Positions 25,700 to 36,423 of a DNA stretch of 36,423 nt are shown here, piece by piece. Location: NCBI GenBank assembly GCA_021202525.1, contig JAJQCV010000136.1, positions 1-36,423 of the forward strand, in the 5' to 3' direction. How positions within the stretch are numbered: the first letter of the stretch is position 1; each line of letters begins with the position of its first letter. Source of the stretch: Akkermansiaceae bacterium. GTDB lineage: Bacteria > Verrucomicrobiota > Verrucomicrobiia > Verrucomicrobiales > Akkermansiaceae. The translations under genes and the position numbers were made by a program. A model generated the notes under the pieces. It was not told the origin of the DNA and did no database searches. It saw nothing but the letters and a program-made list of their open reading frames with translations.

Positions 25700-27934
25700 A
25701 TGAAAACCCATTATCTTTACTCGATACCCTGTGTGGCGCTGACTTGCGCCCTTGCCGGATGTTCCGACGACAATAAGAATTCTTCCGGCAAGCCGGACCA
25801 GAATGCCGCTGCCTCCACCCCGGCCGCCGCGATTGACCTGAGCAAGCCGGCCCCGGCCGATCTGGTGGCGAAACGCGCCGAACGCCTGGGCATAGCCGCG
25901 CTGTTCCCCAGGGAAATGAGCATGGTGGCGGGCGTTTATGATATTCCCGGCATGATCAAGGGCTTCCAGAGCCTGAACATGTTCAAGACATGGGGAGCGT
26001 GCGAAGTGGATGTGGAAGAGGAAGATGAAAGCATCGCCATTCCCGGAGAGGATGGCGGCGAGGTTGTCGTGAAGGAAGATCTTTCCGAAATTACCGTCAA
26101 GAAGGTGGACAGTCCGGTGATTGACGCCATGGTCGGCTTCGGCCCCGGATGGGCGGCCTGGCTGGACAGCGCCCAGGGAGCCTTTGGCAATATGGGGAAG
26201 AACCAGGTGGAGTCGATGCTGTACATGCACTCCTTCTTTTCTTCCCTCAGTGATGGAGCGAACGCGAATCCTGACGCCATATCCGCCGGAACTTCGGGGA
26301 TGATGAACAGGACTTTCAGCATGCTCGCTCAATGGGCTGCGCTGGTCGATCTGCGGCCTTCACAGGACAAGACGGCTCCGGTGATGGTCGCCGCCAAGCT
26401 GACTCCCGATGCCCTGGCCCAGGTCCAGTCTACCCTGAAGGATGCCAATCTGCCGGAAGACATGGAGCTGCACGGCATTGTTTCCCTGTATGACAAGACA
26501 TACAACGGCCTTGCGTGCAAGGTGGCGGAAGTGGACTGCAAGAAATTGCGCGCCAAGATAGAAGAAAACCTGGAGGAGGTTTATTCCGATAATTCCATTA
26601 CTCCCGAAACCAGGGAGCAGATTAACGAGGCATTGAAGCGCCTTGATGATTCCAAGCTGTACGCGGTCGTCAGCTTTGTTAATGACACGCTCGTAGGCTT
26701 TGTGACCACGAATCCTGAGTTGCAGGTGCATGTGGCCGCTTCCCCGCAGGATTCCGTCGTTGCCCGTCCGGATTTCAACATGGCGGACGGCCAGCTTCAG
26801 TATCCCGCCTACGGATTGTGCTTTGCGGACAAGGCTTTGATGCAGGCCGCGCTGAAGTCCGATATGTCCATGTACAAGGGCTATCTGACCGGCTTGAAGC
26901 AGGTGATGGAGTTCCTCGGCAAGGAATGGAAGGTTGCGGATATGGCTCCGGCCCTGTCCTCTCTGGATTCCATTCAGGGAAATGTTCTCGGCTTCTATGA
27001 CAAGATGGCGCGCAACGCCACGCCCGTTTCCTGGTATTCCTGGCAGAACCAGGGGGTTCATCTGGAAATAGCCATGTACCCGGTGGACTGCTACAAGCTG
27101 GATGCCCCCACGGCCATGAATTCCGTGCGTCCGGGTGCGGACACCGTTCTTTACTGGTCCGGCGCCGTCAACCATGAGACGGTGGACATGTATTATTCCC
27201 TGATTGGGGATGTTTCCCAGATTGTGTGGGACTACGGCAACGCCTACATTGCCGATCCCAAGAACAAGGTGAGCGACCAGGTGCGCATGGCGGCCCCCAT
27301 GATCCAGATGGCCCGCCCCACCATTGAAGAACTCTGGAAGGCCCAGAAACTGGCCTGGAACGGCATGACCGGCGCCGGCGCTTATGTGGTGGACATGAAG
27401 GGAGCCCCCAATGCCATGCTCCAGAATGTTCCGTCCCCGCGCTTCTCTCTGGTTTATGAGGTCAAGGACCGCGCCGCCCTGGGCCAGGCCTGGCAAAAGG
27501 TGATCGACGCCTCCAAGACGATTGTTCCGCTGGTCAGCCAGGGCAAGATGACGGAACTGCCCGCTCCCACAGCCACCACGGAAGGGAATGTCACCACGTA
27601 CGATTATCAATGCCCGCTGGGCCCCGATCTGAATCCGGTGGTGAGCGTGTCCGATTCCCGCTGGGCCCTCAGCATGCCCAAGGCGTTCGGTGACGAAGTC
27701 CTCAAGGAGTCCATGAAGGCTCCCGGGCAGGTGGCCCCGATGGAGTTCCAGCTGAACCTGGTTCCGGTCCGGGACGCCCTGAAGAGCGCCGCTGACGGAA
27801 ACAAGGACATCCGGAAAGCCGTCGAGGCCCTGGACGTGATCACCTCCGACGTTACGGGCATTCATGCCACGGGCCGCAAGGCTGGGGACGGCAGGGACGT
27901 GTACCACATCCATATTCTTTCCGCCGGCAAGTAA
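25700..27934 (+). CDS. Large lipoprotein of unknown function
   Basis: This is a 744-residue product with a lipoprotein signal (SIPCVALTCALAGC, lipidated Cys near residue 21) and an Asn/Ser/Pro/Ala-rich tether to about residue 55. The rest is one long globular region. An acidic strip (DVEEEDESIAIPGEDGGEVV) lies near residue 105, which could bind cations. It resembles periplasmic all-alpha/beta proteins with repeated D-x-P-x-Ω-type turns only vaguely, and I recognise no family. The gene has its own candidate promoter and a strong terminator, so it is a single transcription unit. Codon use looks like that of its neighbours, suggesting a well-expressed resident gene. Location at a membrane facing the periplasm is inferred. 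Confidence 0.8.
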   Translation: MKTHYLYSIPCVALTCALAGCSDDNKNSSGKPDQNAAASTPAAAIDLSKPAPADLVAKRAERLGIAALFPREMSMVAGVYDIPGMIKGFQSLNMFKTWGACEVDVEEEDESIAIPGEDGGEVVVKEDLSEITVKKVDSPVIDAMVGFGPGWAAWLDSAQGAFGNMGKNQVESMLYMHSFFSSLSDGANANPDAISAGTSGMMNRTFSMLAQWAALVDLRPSQDKTAPVMVAAKLTPDALAQVQSTLKDANLPEDMELHGIVSLYDKTYNGLACKVAEVDCKKLRAKIEENLEEVYSDNSITPETREQINEALKRLDDSKLYAVVSFVNDTLVGFVTTNPELQVHVAASPQDSVVARPDFNMADGQLQYPAYGLCFADKALMQAALKSDMSMYKGYLTGLKQVMEFLGKEWKVADMAPALSSLDSIQGNVLGFYDKMARNATPVSWYSWQNQGVHLEIAMYPVDCYKLDAPTAMNSVRPGADTVLYWSGAVNHETVDMYYSLIGDVSQIVWDYGNAYIADPKNKVSDQVRMAAPMIQMARPTIEELWKAQKLAWNGMTGAGAYVVDMKGAPNAMLQNVPSPRFSLVYEVKDRAALGQAWQKVIDASKTIVPLVSQGKMTELPAPTATTEGNVTTYDYQCPLGPDLNPVVSVSDSRWALSMPKAFGDEVLKESMKAPGQVAPMEFQLNLVPVRDALKSAADGNKDIRKAVEALDVITSDVTGIHATGRKAGDGRDVYHIHILSAGK

Positions 27935-27954
27935 AGTTGCCATGACGTTTTGAC

Positions 27955-27993
27955 GAAGGCCGCTTCACCATGCGTGGAGCGGCCTTCCTTTTT
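27955..27993 (+). terminator. Intrinsic terminator of the large lipoprotein gene
   Basis: A 10-bp perfect stem (GAAGGCCGCT at 27955-27964, AGCGGCCTTC at 27978-27987) with a 13-base loop is followed by C and TTTTT. It begins 20 bases after the stop codon and separates this gene from the ATP synthase operon. Confidence 0.9.
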
Positions 27994-28253
27994 ATCAGAA
28001 GCGGGAGAAAGCTCCGCTTTTGCGGGAAGTCCCGGGGGTGTTCCGGACTCCCCTTCCTCTATGGCGGATGGGTTGCAGGAACAGGGCGGCTTTCCTGCGG
28101 AGTGTGAGATTGTGAACAAATGTATACATTTTGTCCGCGTGCCGAGTTTTGGACTTGCCAAGGGTAGGGCGAAAGTCCACAATCCCCAATGTCAAATAAA
28201 GGAGATGCCTTTTATTTGCCGGAATGGACACAAGCAATGGCTAGAGAGAAACG
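27994..28253 (+). promoter_or_regulatory. atpB: Leader/promoter region of the ATP synthase operon
   Basis: These 260 bases hold no convincing gene and must contain the operon promoter, because a strong terminator lies before them. A perfect 14-bp palindrome, AAATGTATACATTT, is at 28118-28131. A hairpin-capable repeat TGGACTT...AAGTCCA is at 28150-28156 and 28173-28179. No clear -35/-10 pair was found. The TATACA inside the palindrome could be a -10 element. Confidence 0.4.
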
Positions 28254-29177
28254 ATGAGCAGATTTTTCCAGTTCCTGTGGTTGGCGGCGGCAATGGTGTC
28301 CGGCATGCTGGGCGGCACTGCCCAGGCGGCGGAGGAAAGCGGAGGCCATGGGTTGGACCAGGCGGCCCCCCAACTGTTTTCCCTGCCTCTTCCCGGCGGA
28401 ATCGAACTGCCGGTCTCCAATTCCATGCTGATGCTGTTCCTGGCCATTCTCCTCATCAGCCTGGTGGTATGGCTGGCTACGCGCGCCATGAAGATTCTTC
28501 CCTCCAGGTTCCAGAACATGGTGGAGTACTTTTTTGAGACCCTGTACAATTTTGTGGAATCCCTCCTGGGGCCGCGGCTCACCCGCAAGTATTTCTGGTA
28601 TTTCGGCACCATTTTCACCATCATCCTGGTCAGCAATTACATGGGGCTTTTGCCCGGAGTCGGCACCATTACCTATCATGGAGTCCCCCTCTTTCGCGGG
28701 GCGAACGCCGACCTGAACGTGACCATGTTCCTGGGGCTGTTTTATGCCGTGATGTGGCTGTACTGGAGCATTCGGGAGCAGGGGTTGAAGCATTTCTTCC
28801 TCCATCTGTTCGGTCCCAAGGGGGGGATGAAGGGGTTCATGGGGGCGGTGCTGGTGCCCATTTTCATTTTCGTGGGGATTGTGGAGTGCCTCAGCATTGC
28901 CATCCGGCCCATTGCGCTGGCCGCCCGTTTGTTCGGAAACATTTACGCCGGGGAGACGATCATTGAAACGATGTCCCACATGTTCGGCCCCCTGGGGAGC
29001 GCCTTGTGCGTTCTTCCGTTCCTGGCCATTGAACTGCTGGTCGGTGTCATCCAGGCGCTCGTATTCCTTCTCCTTACCGCCATTTTCCTGAAGCTCCAGA
29101 TAGGCGATGAAGATTCCCACGGGAACGGCGTTCCTCCGGAATCCCTGCCGGAACCCGGAGCCGGGAACAAGCCCTGA
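28254..29177 (+). CDS. atpB: F-type ATP synthase subunit a
   Basis: This is the membrane subunit of Fo that forms the proton half-channels next to the c-ring. The 307 residues include the essential Arg, R225, in IRPIALAARLFGNIYAGE, and the C-terminal helix ELLVGVIQALVFLLLTAIFL. The N-terminus looks like a signal peptide (MSRFFQFLWLAAAMVSGMLG... ending in AQA-AEE) before the first core helix at about residue 58. Signal-like extensions occur in some other phyla but not in E. coli. It is the first gene of the operon; no atpI-type gene precedes it. Confidence 0.95.
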   Translation: MSRFFQFLWLAAAMVSGMLGGTAQAAEESGGHGLDQAAPQLFSLPLPGGIELPVSNSMLMLFLAILLISLVVWLATRAMKILPSRFQNMVEYFFETLYNFVESLLGPRLTRKYFWYFGTIFTIILVSNYMGLLPGVGTITYHGVPLFRGANADLNVTMFLGLFYAVMWLYWSIREQGLKHFFLHLFGPKGGMKGFMGAVLVPIFIFVGIVECLSIAIRPIALAARLFGNIYAGETIIETMSHMFGPLGSALCVLPFLAIELLVGVIQALVFLLLTAIFLKLQIGDEDSHGNGVPPESLPEPGAGNKP

Positions 29178-29259
29178 AGGGGTGCAGAATTTCCGTTTCC
29201 GACCATGGGCAAACCGTGGGGGAACGTCCCAACAACAAAAAACATAACCAACAGACAAT

Positions 29260-29478
29260 ATGATTGATCCTACCGCAATGGCTTCCCTTGCCGAACTGTC
29301 CGGCAATGTGGGGTTCGGCCTCGTCACCATCGGCGCCGGCCTGGGCATTGGCATGATTGGCGCGAAGGCCGCCGAATCCACCGGGCGCAATCCCGGCGCT
29401 TCCTCCTCCATCATGGTGATTGCCATCACGCTGGCGGCCCTGATTGAAGGGGTGGCCCTGATTTCCATTTTCATGTAG
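29260..29478 (+). CDS. atpE: F-type ATP synthase subunit c
   Basis: This is a 72-residue helical hairpin that forms the rotating ring. Helix 1 has the GAGLGIG glycine motif; the loop has ESTGRNP; helix 2 has the ion-binding carboxylate E63 in ALIEGVALI. The residues that mark sodium-binding rings (Gln in helix 1 and Glu-Ser/Thr in helix 2) are absent, since the alignable positions are Ile and Glu-Gly. Proton coupling is therefore inferred. The leader just before the ATG is A/C-rich, with no Shine-Dalgarno sequence and little structure, which may help the high translation this subunit needs. Confidence 0.95.
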   Translation: MIDPTAMASLAELSGNVGFGLVTIGAGLGIGMIGAKAAESTGRNPGASSSIMVIAITLAALIEGVALISIFM

Positions 29479-29491
29479 TCATGAATTTGCT

Positions 29492-29525
29492 CCGTTCCCG
29501 GGCGGCGTGGCCCGGCCGGGAACGG
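29492..29525 (+). promoter_or_regulatory. GC-rich hairpin between atpE and atpF
   Basis: CCGTTCCCGG (29492-29501) and CCGGGAACGG (29516-29525) form a 10-bp perfect stem with a 14-base loop, starting 13 bases after the atpE stop. The downstream sequence is CCTTCCCCTTTT, so partial termination is possible. It may stabilise the 3' end of a shorter a-c message and so favour subunit c. Confidence 0.5.
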
Positions 29526-29578
29526 CCTTCCCCTTTTCCGGAGTATTTTCTCCGGCATGTTCCAACCAATTCATTTTT

Positions 29579-30106
29579 ATGCTGCAAATCATAGCCGACC
29601 AGTCCTGGAACCCTTTCGCGCCCTTTGGCGTGACGAGCTGGGAGCCGTTTCTAGCCAACCTGATCGCCTTCATCCTGATGGTGGTGATTCTGCGTTACGT
29701 GGCATTCAAGCCCATCCAGAATATTCTGGAAAAGAGGCGCCAGCGCATTGAGGAAGGCGAGGAAATGCGGGAGGAAAGCGAACGCCAGCTGGCGACCGTG
29801 AAGGAACAGACGCGGGAAATGCTGGTGGAAGCGGGTGAAAAGGGGCAGGAGAAGATAGACGCCGCCAAGGCCGCGGCCGCCCGCCTGCTGGAAGAGCAGG
29901 AAGCCGCCGCTTCCGAGAAGGCGGCGGAAATCATCAAGAAGGCGCATGAGCTTTCCGCCCTGGAACAGCAGAAGGAGCACGACGCCCTGAAGGAGCAGTT
30001 CGGCCAGCTGGTGGCGCTTGCCACGGCCCAGGTCACCGGCAAGGTGCTGACGGAGGAAGACCAGCGCCGCATCAACCGGGAGGCCATTGACAGCCTGGAT
30101 TCCTGA
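29579..30106 (+). CDS. atpF: F-type ATP synthase subunit b
   Basis: This is the peripheral stalk subunit: one N-terminal membrane helix (residues about 22-42, FLANLIAFILMVVILRYVAF), then a long charged coiled coil with heptad-like Glu/Lys/Arg/Ala repeats to the C-terminus. It has 175 residues, near the usual length. The start at 29579 is chosen over an upstream in-frame codon at 29507, because the extra 24 residues cover the intergenic hairpin and are not membrane-like. Its C-terminal half is expected to meet the delta and alpha subunits. Confidence 0.93.
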   Translation: MLQIIADQSWNPFAPFGVTSWEPFLANLIAFILMVVILRYVAFKPIQNILEKRRQRIEEGEEMREESERQLATVKEQTREMLVEAGEKGQEKIDAAKAAAARLLEEQEAAASEKAAEIIKKAHELSALEQQKEHDALKEQFGQLVALATAQVTGKVLTEEDQRRINREAIDSLDS

Positions 30107-30114
30107 ATGTTTTT

Positions 30115-30522
30115 ATGAAGATCGGCAAGGACACGCAAAACGCCGCGCGCAGGCTTTTCCGGCTCTGCATGGACGGCAATTCCGTGGTGGAAGACCGGGT
30201 GCGCCTGGTTGCCCGGAAAATCGTGGAACGCAAGCCCCGCAATTATGAGGCCCTGCTGACCGCTTTTTCCCGCATGGTGGAATATGCCGTGAAAAGCCGG
30301 ACCGCCACCATCCGGAGCGCCGTGCCCCTGACGGACGAGGAACGCTCCCAAATCCAGCAGAAGCTGGCCGCGAAATACGGCGAGGGCCTTTATTACCACT
30401 GGGAGGTTGCCCCGGAATTGCTGGGCGGCATCCGCATCCAGGTGGGCGACGATGTGCGCGACGGTTCCGTTCGCTCCAAAATAGACCGGCTGGCCGATCT
30501 GGCCCGTTCCCTTTCCAATTAA
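30115..30522 (+). CDS. atpH: F-type ATP synthase subunit delta, short form
   Basis: Delta joins the stator stalk to the top of the alpha3beta3 head. The product has only 135 residues; the E. coli subunit has 177. The C-terminal part with PELLGGIRIQVGDDVRDGSVRSKIDRL is typical. The N-terminal helical domain, which holds the alpha-subunit N-terminus, appears reduced (KDTQNAARRLFRLCMDG...). No further in-frame sequence upstream extends it, because atpF stops 8 bases before. The gene order and the C-terminal motif make the identity safe, although the N-terminal fold is not certain. Confidence 0.85.
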   Translation: MKIGKDTQNAARRLFRLCMDGNSVVEDRVRLVARKIVERKPRNYEALLTAFSRMVEYAVKSRTATIRSAVPLTDEERSQIQQKLAAKYGEGLYYHWEVAPELLGGIRIQVGDDVRDGSVRSKIDRLADLARSLSN

Positions 30523-30541
30523 CCAATGAACCATTTTTCCC

Positions 30542-32074
<1,533 letters not shown>

Positions 32075-32095
32075 CGATTACCGGAGCACTGAAAC

Positions 32096-32968
32096 ATGGG
32101 CAACCTGAGAGACATCAGACGCCGGATCAAGTCCGTCAAAAACACGTCCCAGATCACCAGGGCGATGCAGATGGTGGCTTCCGCCAAGATGCGCCGCGCC
32201 CAGGAGCAGGCCGTGAAGGGCCGCGCCTACATCCGCGCCCTGGCGGAAGTGCTCTACCATCTCCAGGATGAAATAGACACCAATTCCAGCCCCCTGATGC
32301 AGAGCCACGGCGGCGTGGACCTGGTGCTGCTGGTGAACACGGACCGCGGCCTGTGCGGCGGCTTGAACGCCAACCTTATCAAGGTAACGCGGGAGGCCGC
32401 GCCGGAAGGAGCCCATTACGTCACCATCGGCCGCAAGCTCAATGCCACGCTGGCCAGGCTAGGGGATCAATTGGACGCCACCTGGAGCCTGACGGACCCT
32501 CTTTCCCTGTTGGAGTTGAAGCCCATCTTCGACTTCCTGCTGAAAAAATTCAAGGAGGGGGAATACAGCCGCGTATTTGTGGCCTTCTCCGGCTTTGTGA
32601 ACACGATGGTGCAGAAGCCCCTTTTCCGCCAGCTCCTGCCCATTGAACAGGACCCCCTGATGAAGATGGCCAAGGCTGGGGGCGCCTCCCTGGACGGGGA
32701 GGAGGCCCACAAGCAATTCCTGCTGGAGCCGAGCCCTACGGACTTGCTGAATACGATTCTGCCGCTGTACGTCTTCCACGGGCTGGTGCAGATCGTGCTG
32801 GAGGCCCGCGCTTCCGAGCATTCCGCCCGCATGGTCGCCATGAAGGGCGCCACGGAAAACGCCAAAAACATCATCAACGGACTTACGCTGGATTACAACA
32901 AGGCGCGCCAGACGCAGATCACCAACGAATTGCTGGAAATAACCACCGCCATGCGCGCCATGGAATAA
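32096..32968 (+). CDS. atpG: F-type ATP synthase subunit gamma
   Basis: This is the 290-residue central rotor shaft. The N-terminal helix has the signature MGNLRDIRRRIKSVKNTSQITRAMQMVA and the C-terminal helix ends in ITNELLEITTAMRAME, together forming the coiled coil inside the head. The middle Rossmann-like domain has LVNTDRGLCGGLNANL. A Shine-Dalgarno-like GGAG lies about 10 bases before the ATG. No regulatory disulfide insertion of the chloroplast type is seen. Confidence 0.96.
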   Translation: MGNLRDIRRRIKSVKNTSQITRAMQMVASAKMRRAQEQAVKGRAYIRALAEVLYHLQDEIDTNSSPLMQSHGGVDLVLLVNTDRGLCGGLNANLIKVTREAAPEGAHYVTIGRKLNATLARLGDQLDATWSLTDPLSLLELKPIFDFLLKKFKEGEYSRVFVAFSGFVNTMVQKPLFRQLLPIEQDPLMKMAKAGGASLDGEEAHKQFLLEPSPTDLLNTILPLYVFHGLVQIVLEARASEHSARMVAMKGATENAKNIINGLTLDYNKARQTQITNELLEITTAMRAME

Positions 32969-33031
32969 GGACACCGCCGGCTTTCACCCATCCCGCAAGC
33001 AACTTTTCCCTTCATCATATTTCAATATTAA

Positions 33032-34462
<1,431 letters not shown>

Positions 34463-34486
34463 CCCTTTTCCCGATCGTTCCGTACC

Positions 34487-34909
34487 ATGAGCATGGAGTT
34501 CAAAGTCATTACCCCGGATGAAGTGGTGGTCTCCGCCAATGTGGAATATGTGTACCTGCCCGGCAGCCTTGGTGAAATGGGGGTGCTGGACCACCACACG
34601 GCCATGATCACTTCCCTGGAACCGGGGGAACTCCGCTACAAGCCTGTGGACGGACCGGAGGAAAGCATGGTGGTGGGAACCGGATTTGTGCAGGTCAATG
34701 ACGACCATGTACTCATGGTAACGGACCTGGCTCTGGACTCCTCCCAGATTGATGAAAGCAGTGTGGAGCGCGCCATTGAGGAAGCGCAGGAAGTGCTGAA
34801 GGCCCGTTCTGAAATGTCCCGCGAGGAGCAGGCTCGGTTTGAAGCCAGCCTGACCAAGCAGATCATGATGCTGAACTTCAAACGCAAGCACAGAACCCCC
34901 GGACGGTGA
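34487..34909 (+). CDS. atpC: F-type ATP synthase subunit epsilon
   Basis: The 140-residue product has the N-terminal beta-sandwich (FKVITPDEVVVSANVEYVYLPGSLGEMGVL) and a C-terminal pair of helices (DESSVERAIEEAQEVLKARSE...), the part that can inhibit ATP hydrolysis in other bacteria. A second Met two codons on is an alternative start. Its stop overlaps the next start by one base (TGATG). Confidence 0.92.
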   Translation: MSMEFKVITPDEVVVSANVEYVYLPGSLGEMGVLDHHTAMITSLEPGELRYKPVDGPEESMVVGTGFVQVNDDHVLMVTDLALDSSQIDESSVERAIEEAQEVLKARSEMSREEQARFEASLTKQIMMLNFKRKHRTPGR

Positions 34910-35463
34910 TGGAGGAAGATTGGAACGATACGTTTTACGACCTTTTCCGCGAAGCGGTGGGGCGCTACCATGAAGGCCACCGGAGTGTGGACGGCTTCTT
35001 CACGGACCAGGAAATCATGTTTCTGTCTTCCATCGGCTGCCGCACGAGGGAACTGTTTGACTTTGTGGAATCCTATGCCCGCACGGGTGCTCCGTCTCCT
35101 ACGACGGTACTGCTGATAGCCGCGGCGCGCCGGGATTTCTTCCTGATTATCCAGCATGGCCAGTTTTACCAGGGAAAACCCGTGATCGGGTATGACCTGC
35201 CCGGATTCGGAGATGAGCTCAGCGGCCTTCCCTACCTGCCGCGCCTGATTGCCAAGGCGAGAGCCAAGCTGGCCGGGTCCATGGGAGACGATATCATTTA
35301 CTGCTGTGAAAACGACCGTCGTTTTTTCCGGGACCACGGCCACATTCATCCCGCCGATTTCCTGCGCGTAGTCTGGGCCGCCGGGGACAGCGATCCGAAG
35401 ATTTACGACTATGTGCGCCAGTGCGCCCTGAACTCTTCGGCAAAGCCTGTAGAGGAAGAGTAG
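34909..35463 (+). CDS. DUF5069-like protein translationally coupled to atpC
   Basis: The 184-residue soluble protein starts at the ATG that shares one base with the atpC stop, so it belongs to the ATP synthase operon. Its C-terminal part resembles the DUF5069 family of Planctomycetota and Verrucomicrobiota: GLPYLPRLIAKARAKLAGSMGDDIIY, then CCENDRRFFRDHG (both given only in part), and HPADFLRVVWAAGDSDPKIYDYV. The N-terminal half (residues 1-110) carries FYDLFREAVGRYHEGHR and looks helical; I do not recognise it. The family function is unknown. Its place suggests, but does not show, a link to energy metabolism. No clear terminator follows. Confidence 0.75.
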   Translation: MEEDWNDTFYDLFREAVGRYHEGHRSVDGFFTDQEIMFLSSIGCRTRELFDFVESYARTGAPSPTTVLLIAAARRDFFLIIQHGQFYQGKPVIGYDLPGFGDELSGLPYLPRLIAKARAKLAGSMGDDIIYCCENDRRFFRDHGHIHPADFLRVVWAAGDSDPKIYDYVRQCALNSSAKPVEEE

Positions 35464-35575
35464 CTGAGGCAGGTAGTGCTTTGATTTCTGTTTTTCAGGA
35501 ATCGGATTTTATAGGGACGGGCAAGTAGTTGGAGGATGGAGACCCTCTTGCGGCCATGACTGTCAGATAATGGGT

Positions 35576-35907
35576 TTAGTGTTTCTGATGGATTTCCTGG
35601 AATACGGTCACAGGAATAACCAGGCGGATTTTATCTGCAACATTTCCAATGAGCTGTTTGAAGATCAAATCCGGTAGAAAGGGAGCTTTGGCCGCCAGGA
35701 CGTCAACGGCAAAAGCGTCCGGAAGATGGAAAAACGTCTGATGCTGCCAGCCGGTTTAACCCGTGCTTTCATGTAGTTAAGGTGGACACTTCCTTTAAAG
35801 CCATCTATGATACAGACGGCAGGCAGGCCATTGCCCGGAAGTTTTAAATAGTACTTGATATCCGGGAACCTACTGGATTCTTTCTTAAGGCTATTAAGCC
35901 GATTCAT
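35576..35907 (-). pseudogene. Probable broken reading frame in the AT-richer end region
   Basis: From an ATG at 35907 the minus strand reads about 50 residues (MNRLNSLKKESSRFPDIKYY..., then KLPGNGLPAVCIIDGFKGSVHLNYM with key residues). A second frame gives HLPDAFAVDVLAAKAPFLPD and IGNVADKIRLVIPVTVFQEI to a stop at 35576. One single-base change near 35755-35765 would join them into one protein of about 110 residues. As sequenced the first frame stops at 35665. I recognise no family. The opposite strand also has short protein-like stretches, so the strand is not certain. The rest of 35464-35961 shows no gene. Confidence 0.3.
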
Positions 35908-35961
35908 AGAAATAATAACAGGGAAGCATCCGGAATATTAAATCAAAAGCACGTGAGGGAA

Positions 35962-36423
35962 ATGGAAAGAGTAAATAAAGGTATTGCGTTTTTGATTTGT
36001 ATCCCGAATTTGTTGATGGGATCCGTGTTTCCCGGTGATTCTGAAAAAATCGGATATTTTAATAAAGATTCTTTTCAAGAAGATAATTTCCTAAGCAAGA
36101 TACAGGCTATACGGTTTTATGAAAATACAGCCGGGCAATATGTGGATACCATGTTTATATATTCCCTTTCCGACATATATTCTCTTCCCTTGTCGCCTGA
36201 TGTTTTATTTCGATATAGTATCGGTTATTCCAGGCAGCAGCTGCTGCGGAAAATGGCAGATAATTTGTTGCGGATGACATCCATTTATCTGGATGGAATT
36301 CAGCATCATGAAATGCCGAGATCGCTCGAAGTTGAAACTATTCTTGTTGATCGCATACTTAGGCTGGAAGATCATTTTGATCAGAAGAGACTTGAATATG
36401 TAAACAATTATCTTTCCAAGGAG
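35962..36423 (+). CDS. Exported protein of unknown function, cut off by the window end
   Basis: An open frame of 154 codons runs from the ATG at 35962 to the last base without a stop, so it continues outside. A Shine-Dalgarno-like AGGGA sits just before the ATG. The N-terminus (MERVNKGIAFLICIPNLLMG) looks like a signal peptide. The rest is rich in Asp, Tyr, Ile, Leu and Asn, with a likely helical region (RQQLLRKMADNLLRM). Base composition is clearly more AT-rich than the rest of the window, and codons ending in A or T are frequent. No family is recognised. Confidence 0.65.
   Translation, partial: MERVNKGIAFLICIPNLLMGSVFPGDSEKIGYFNKDSFQEDNFLSKIQAIRFYENTAGQYVDTMFIYSLSDIYSLPLSPDVLFRYSIGYSRQQLLRKMADNLLRMTSIYLDGIQHHEMPRSLEVETILVDRILRLEDHFDQKRLEYVNNYLSKE

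Noticed and set aside
29260..29478. Subunit c as a sodium-binding ring
   Set aside because: The Gln and Glu-Ser/Thr residues of sodium rings are missing; proton coupling is more likely.

Overview
The window looks like chromosomal DNA of a Verrucomicrobiota bacterium, most likely Akkermansia or a close relative. This is inferred from gene content: a very large autotransporter with a secreted-esterase passenger, exported glycan enzymes, secreted terpenoid-cyclase-like and YdjY-like proteins, a DUF5069-type protein, and many genes without a clear Shine-Dalgarno sequence. No database search was possible. No tRNA, rRNA, CRISPR array or insertion sequence was seen.

Layout. 1-4 kb (+): the end of a heme catalase with its terminator, then proB-proA for proline synthesis, plus a doubtful small exported ORF on the other strand. 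4-9.9 kb (-): one giant autotransporter (SGNH/GDSL esterase, beta-helical passenger, beta-barrel) whose barrel is put out of frame by an 8-G run. The intact frame would need 7 G. 10-17 kb (-): cysE, a DoxX-family membrane protein, a terpenoid-cyclase-like/YdjY-like secreted pair, a hdeD-moeB/thiF-kdsD transcription unit and an exported unknown, several of them ended by clear intrinsic terminators. 17.1-18 kb (+): an alpha/beta hydrolase with Asp where the nucleophilic Ser is expected. 18-22.1 kb (-): a tight operon of a heparan-N-acetyltransferase-like membrane protein, a GH36-type alpha-galactosidase and an exported protein with an internal duplication.

22.3-25.4 kb (+): a cell-wall pair, an L,D-transpeptidase lipoprotein and a PBP2-like D,D-transpeptidase. 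25.7-27.9 kb (+): a 744-residue lipoprotein of unknown function. 28.3-35.5 kb (+): a complete F-type ATP synthase operon in the order a-c-b-delta-alpha-gamma-beta-epsilon, with an unusually short delta subunit, and a DUF5069-like gene whose start overlaps the stop of atpC.

35.5-36.4 kb: an AT-richer stretch with a probably broken reading frame on the minus strand and the start of an exported unknown protein that runs off the window. Its composition differs from the rest and may mark recently acquired DNA.

The most interesting items are the frameshifted, possibly phase-variable autotransporter with a 22-bp perfect palindrome upstream, the Asp-nucleophile hydrolase, the acetyltransferase/GH36 operon, the cyclase-like/YdjY-like pair, and the DUF5069 gene coupled to the ATP synthase operon.
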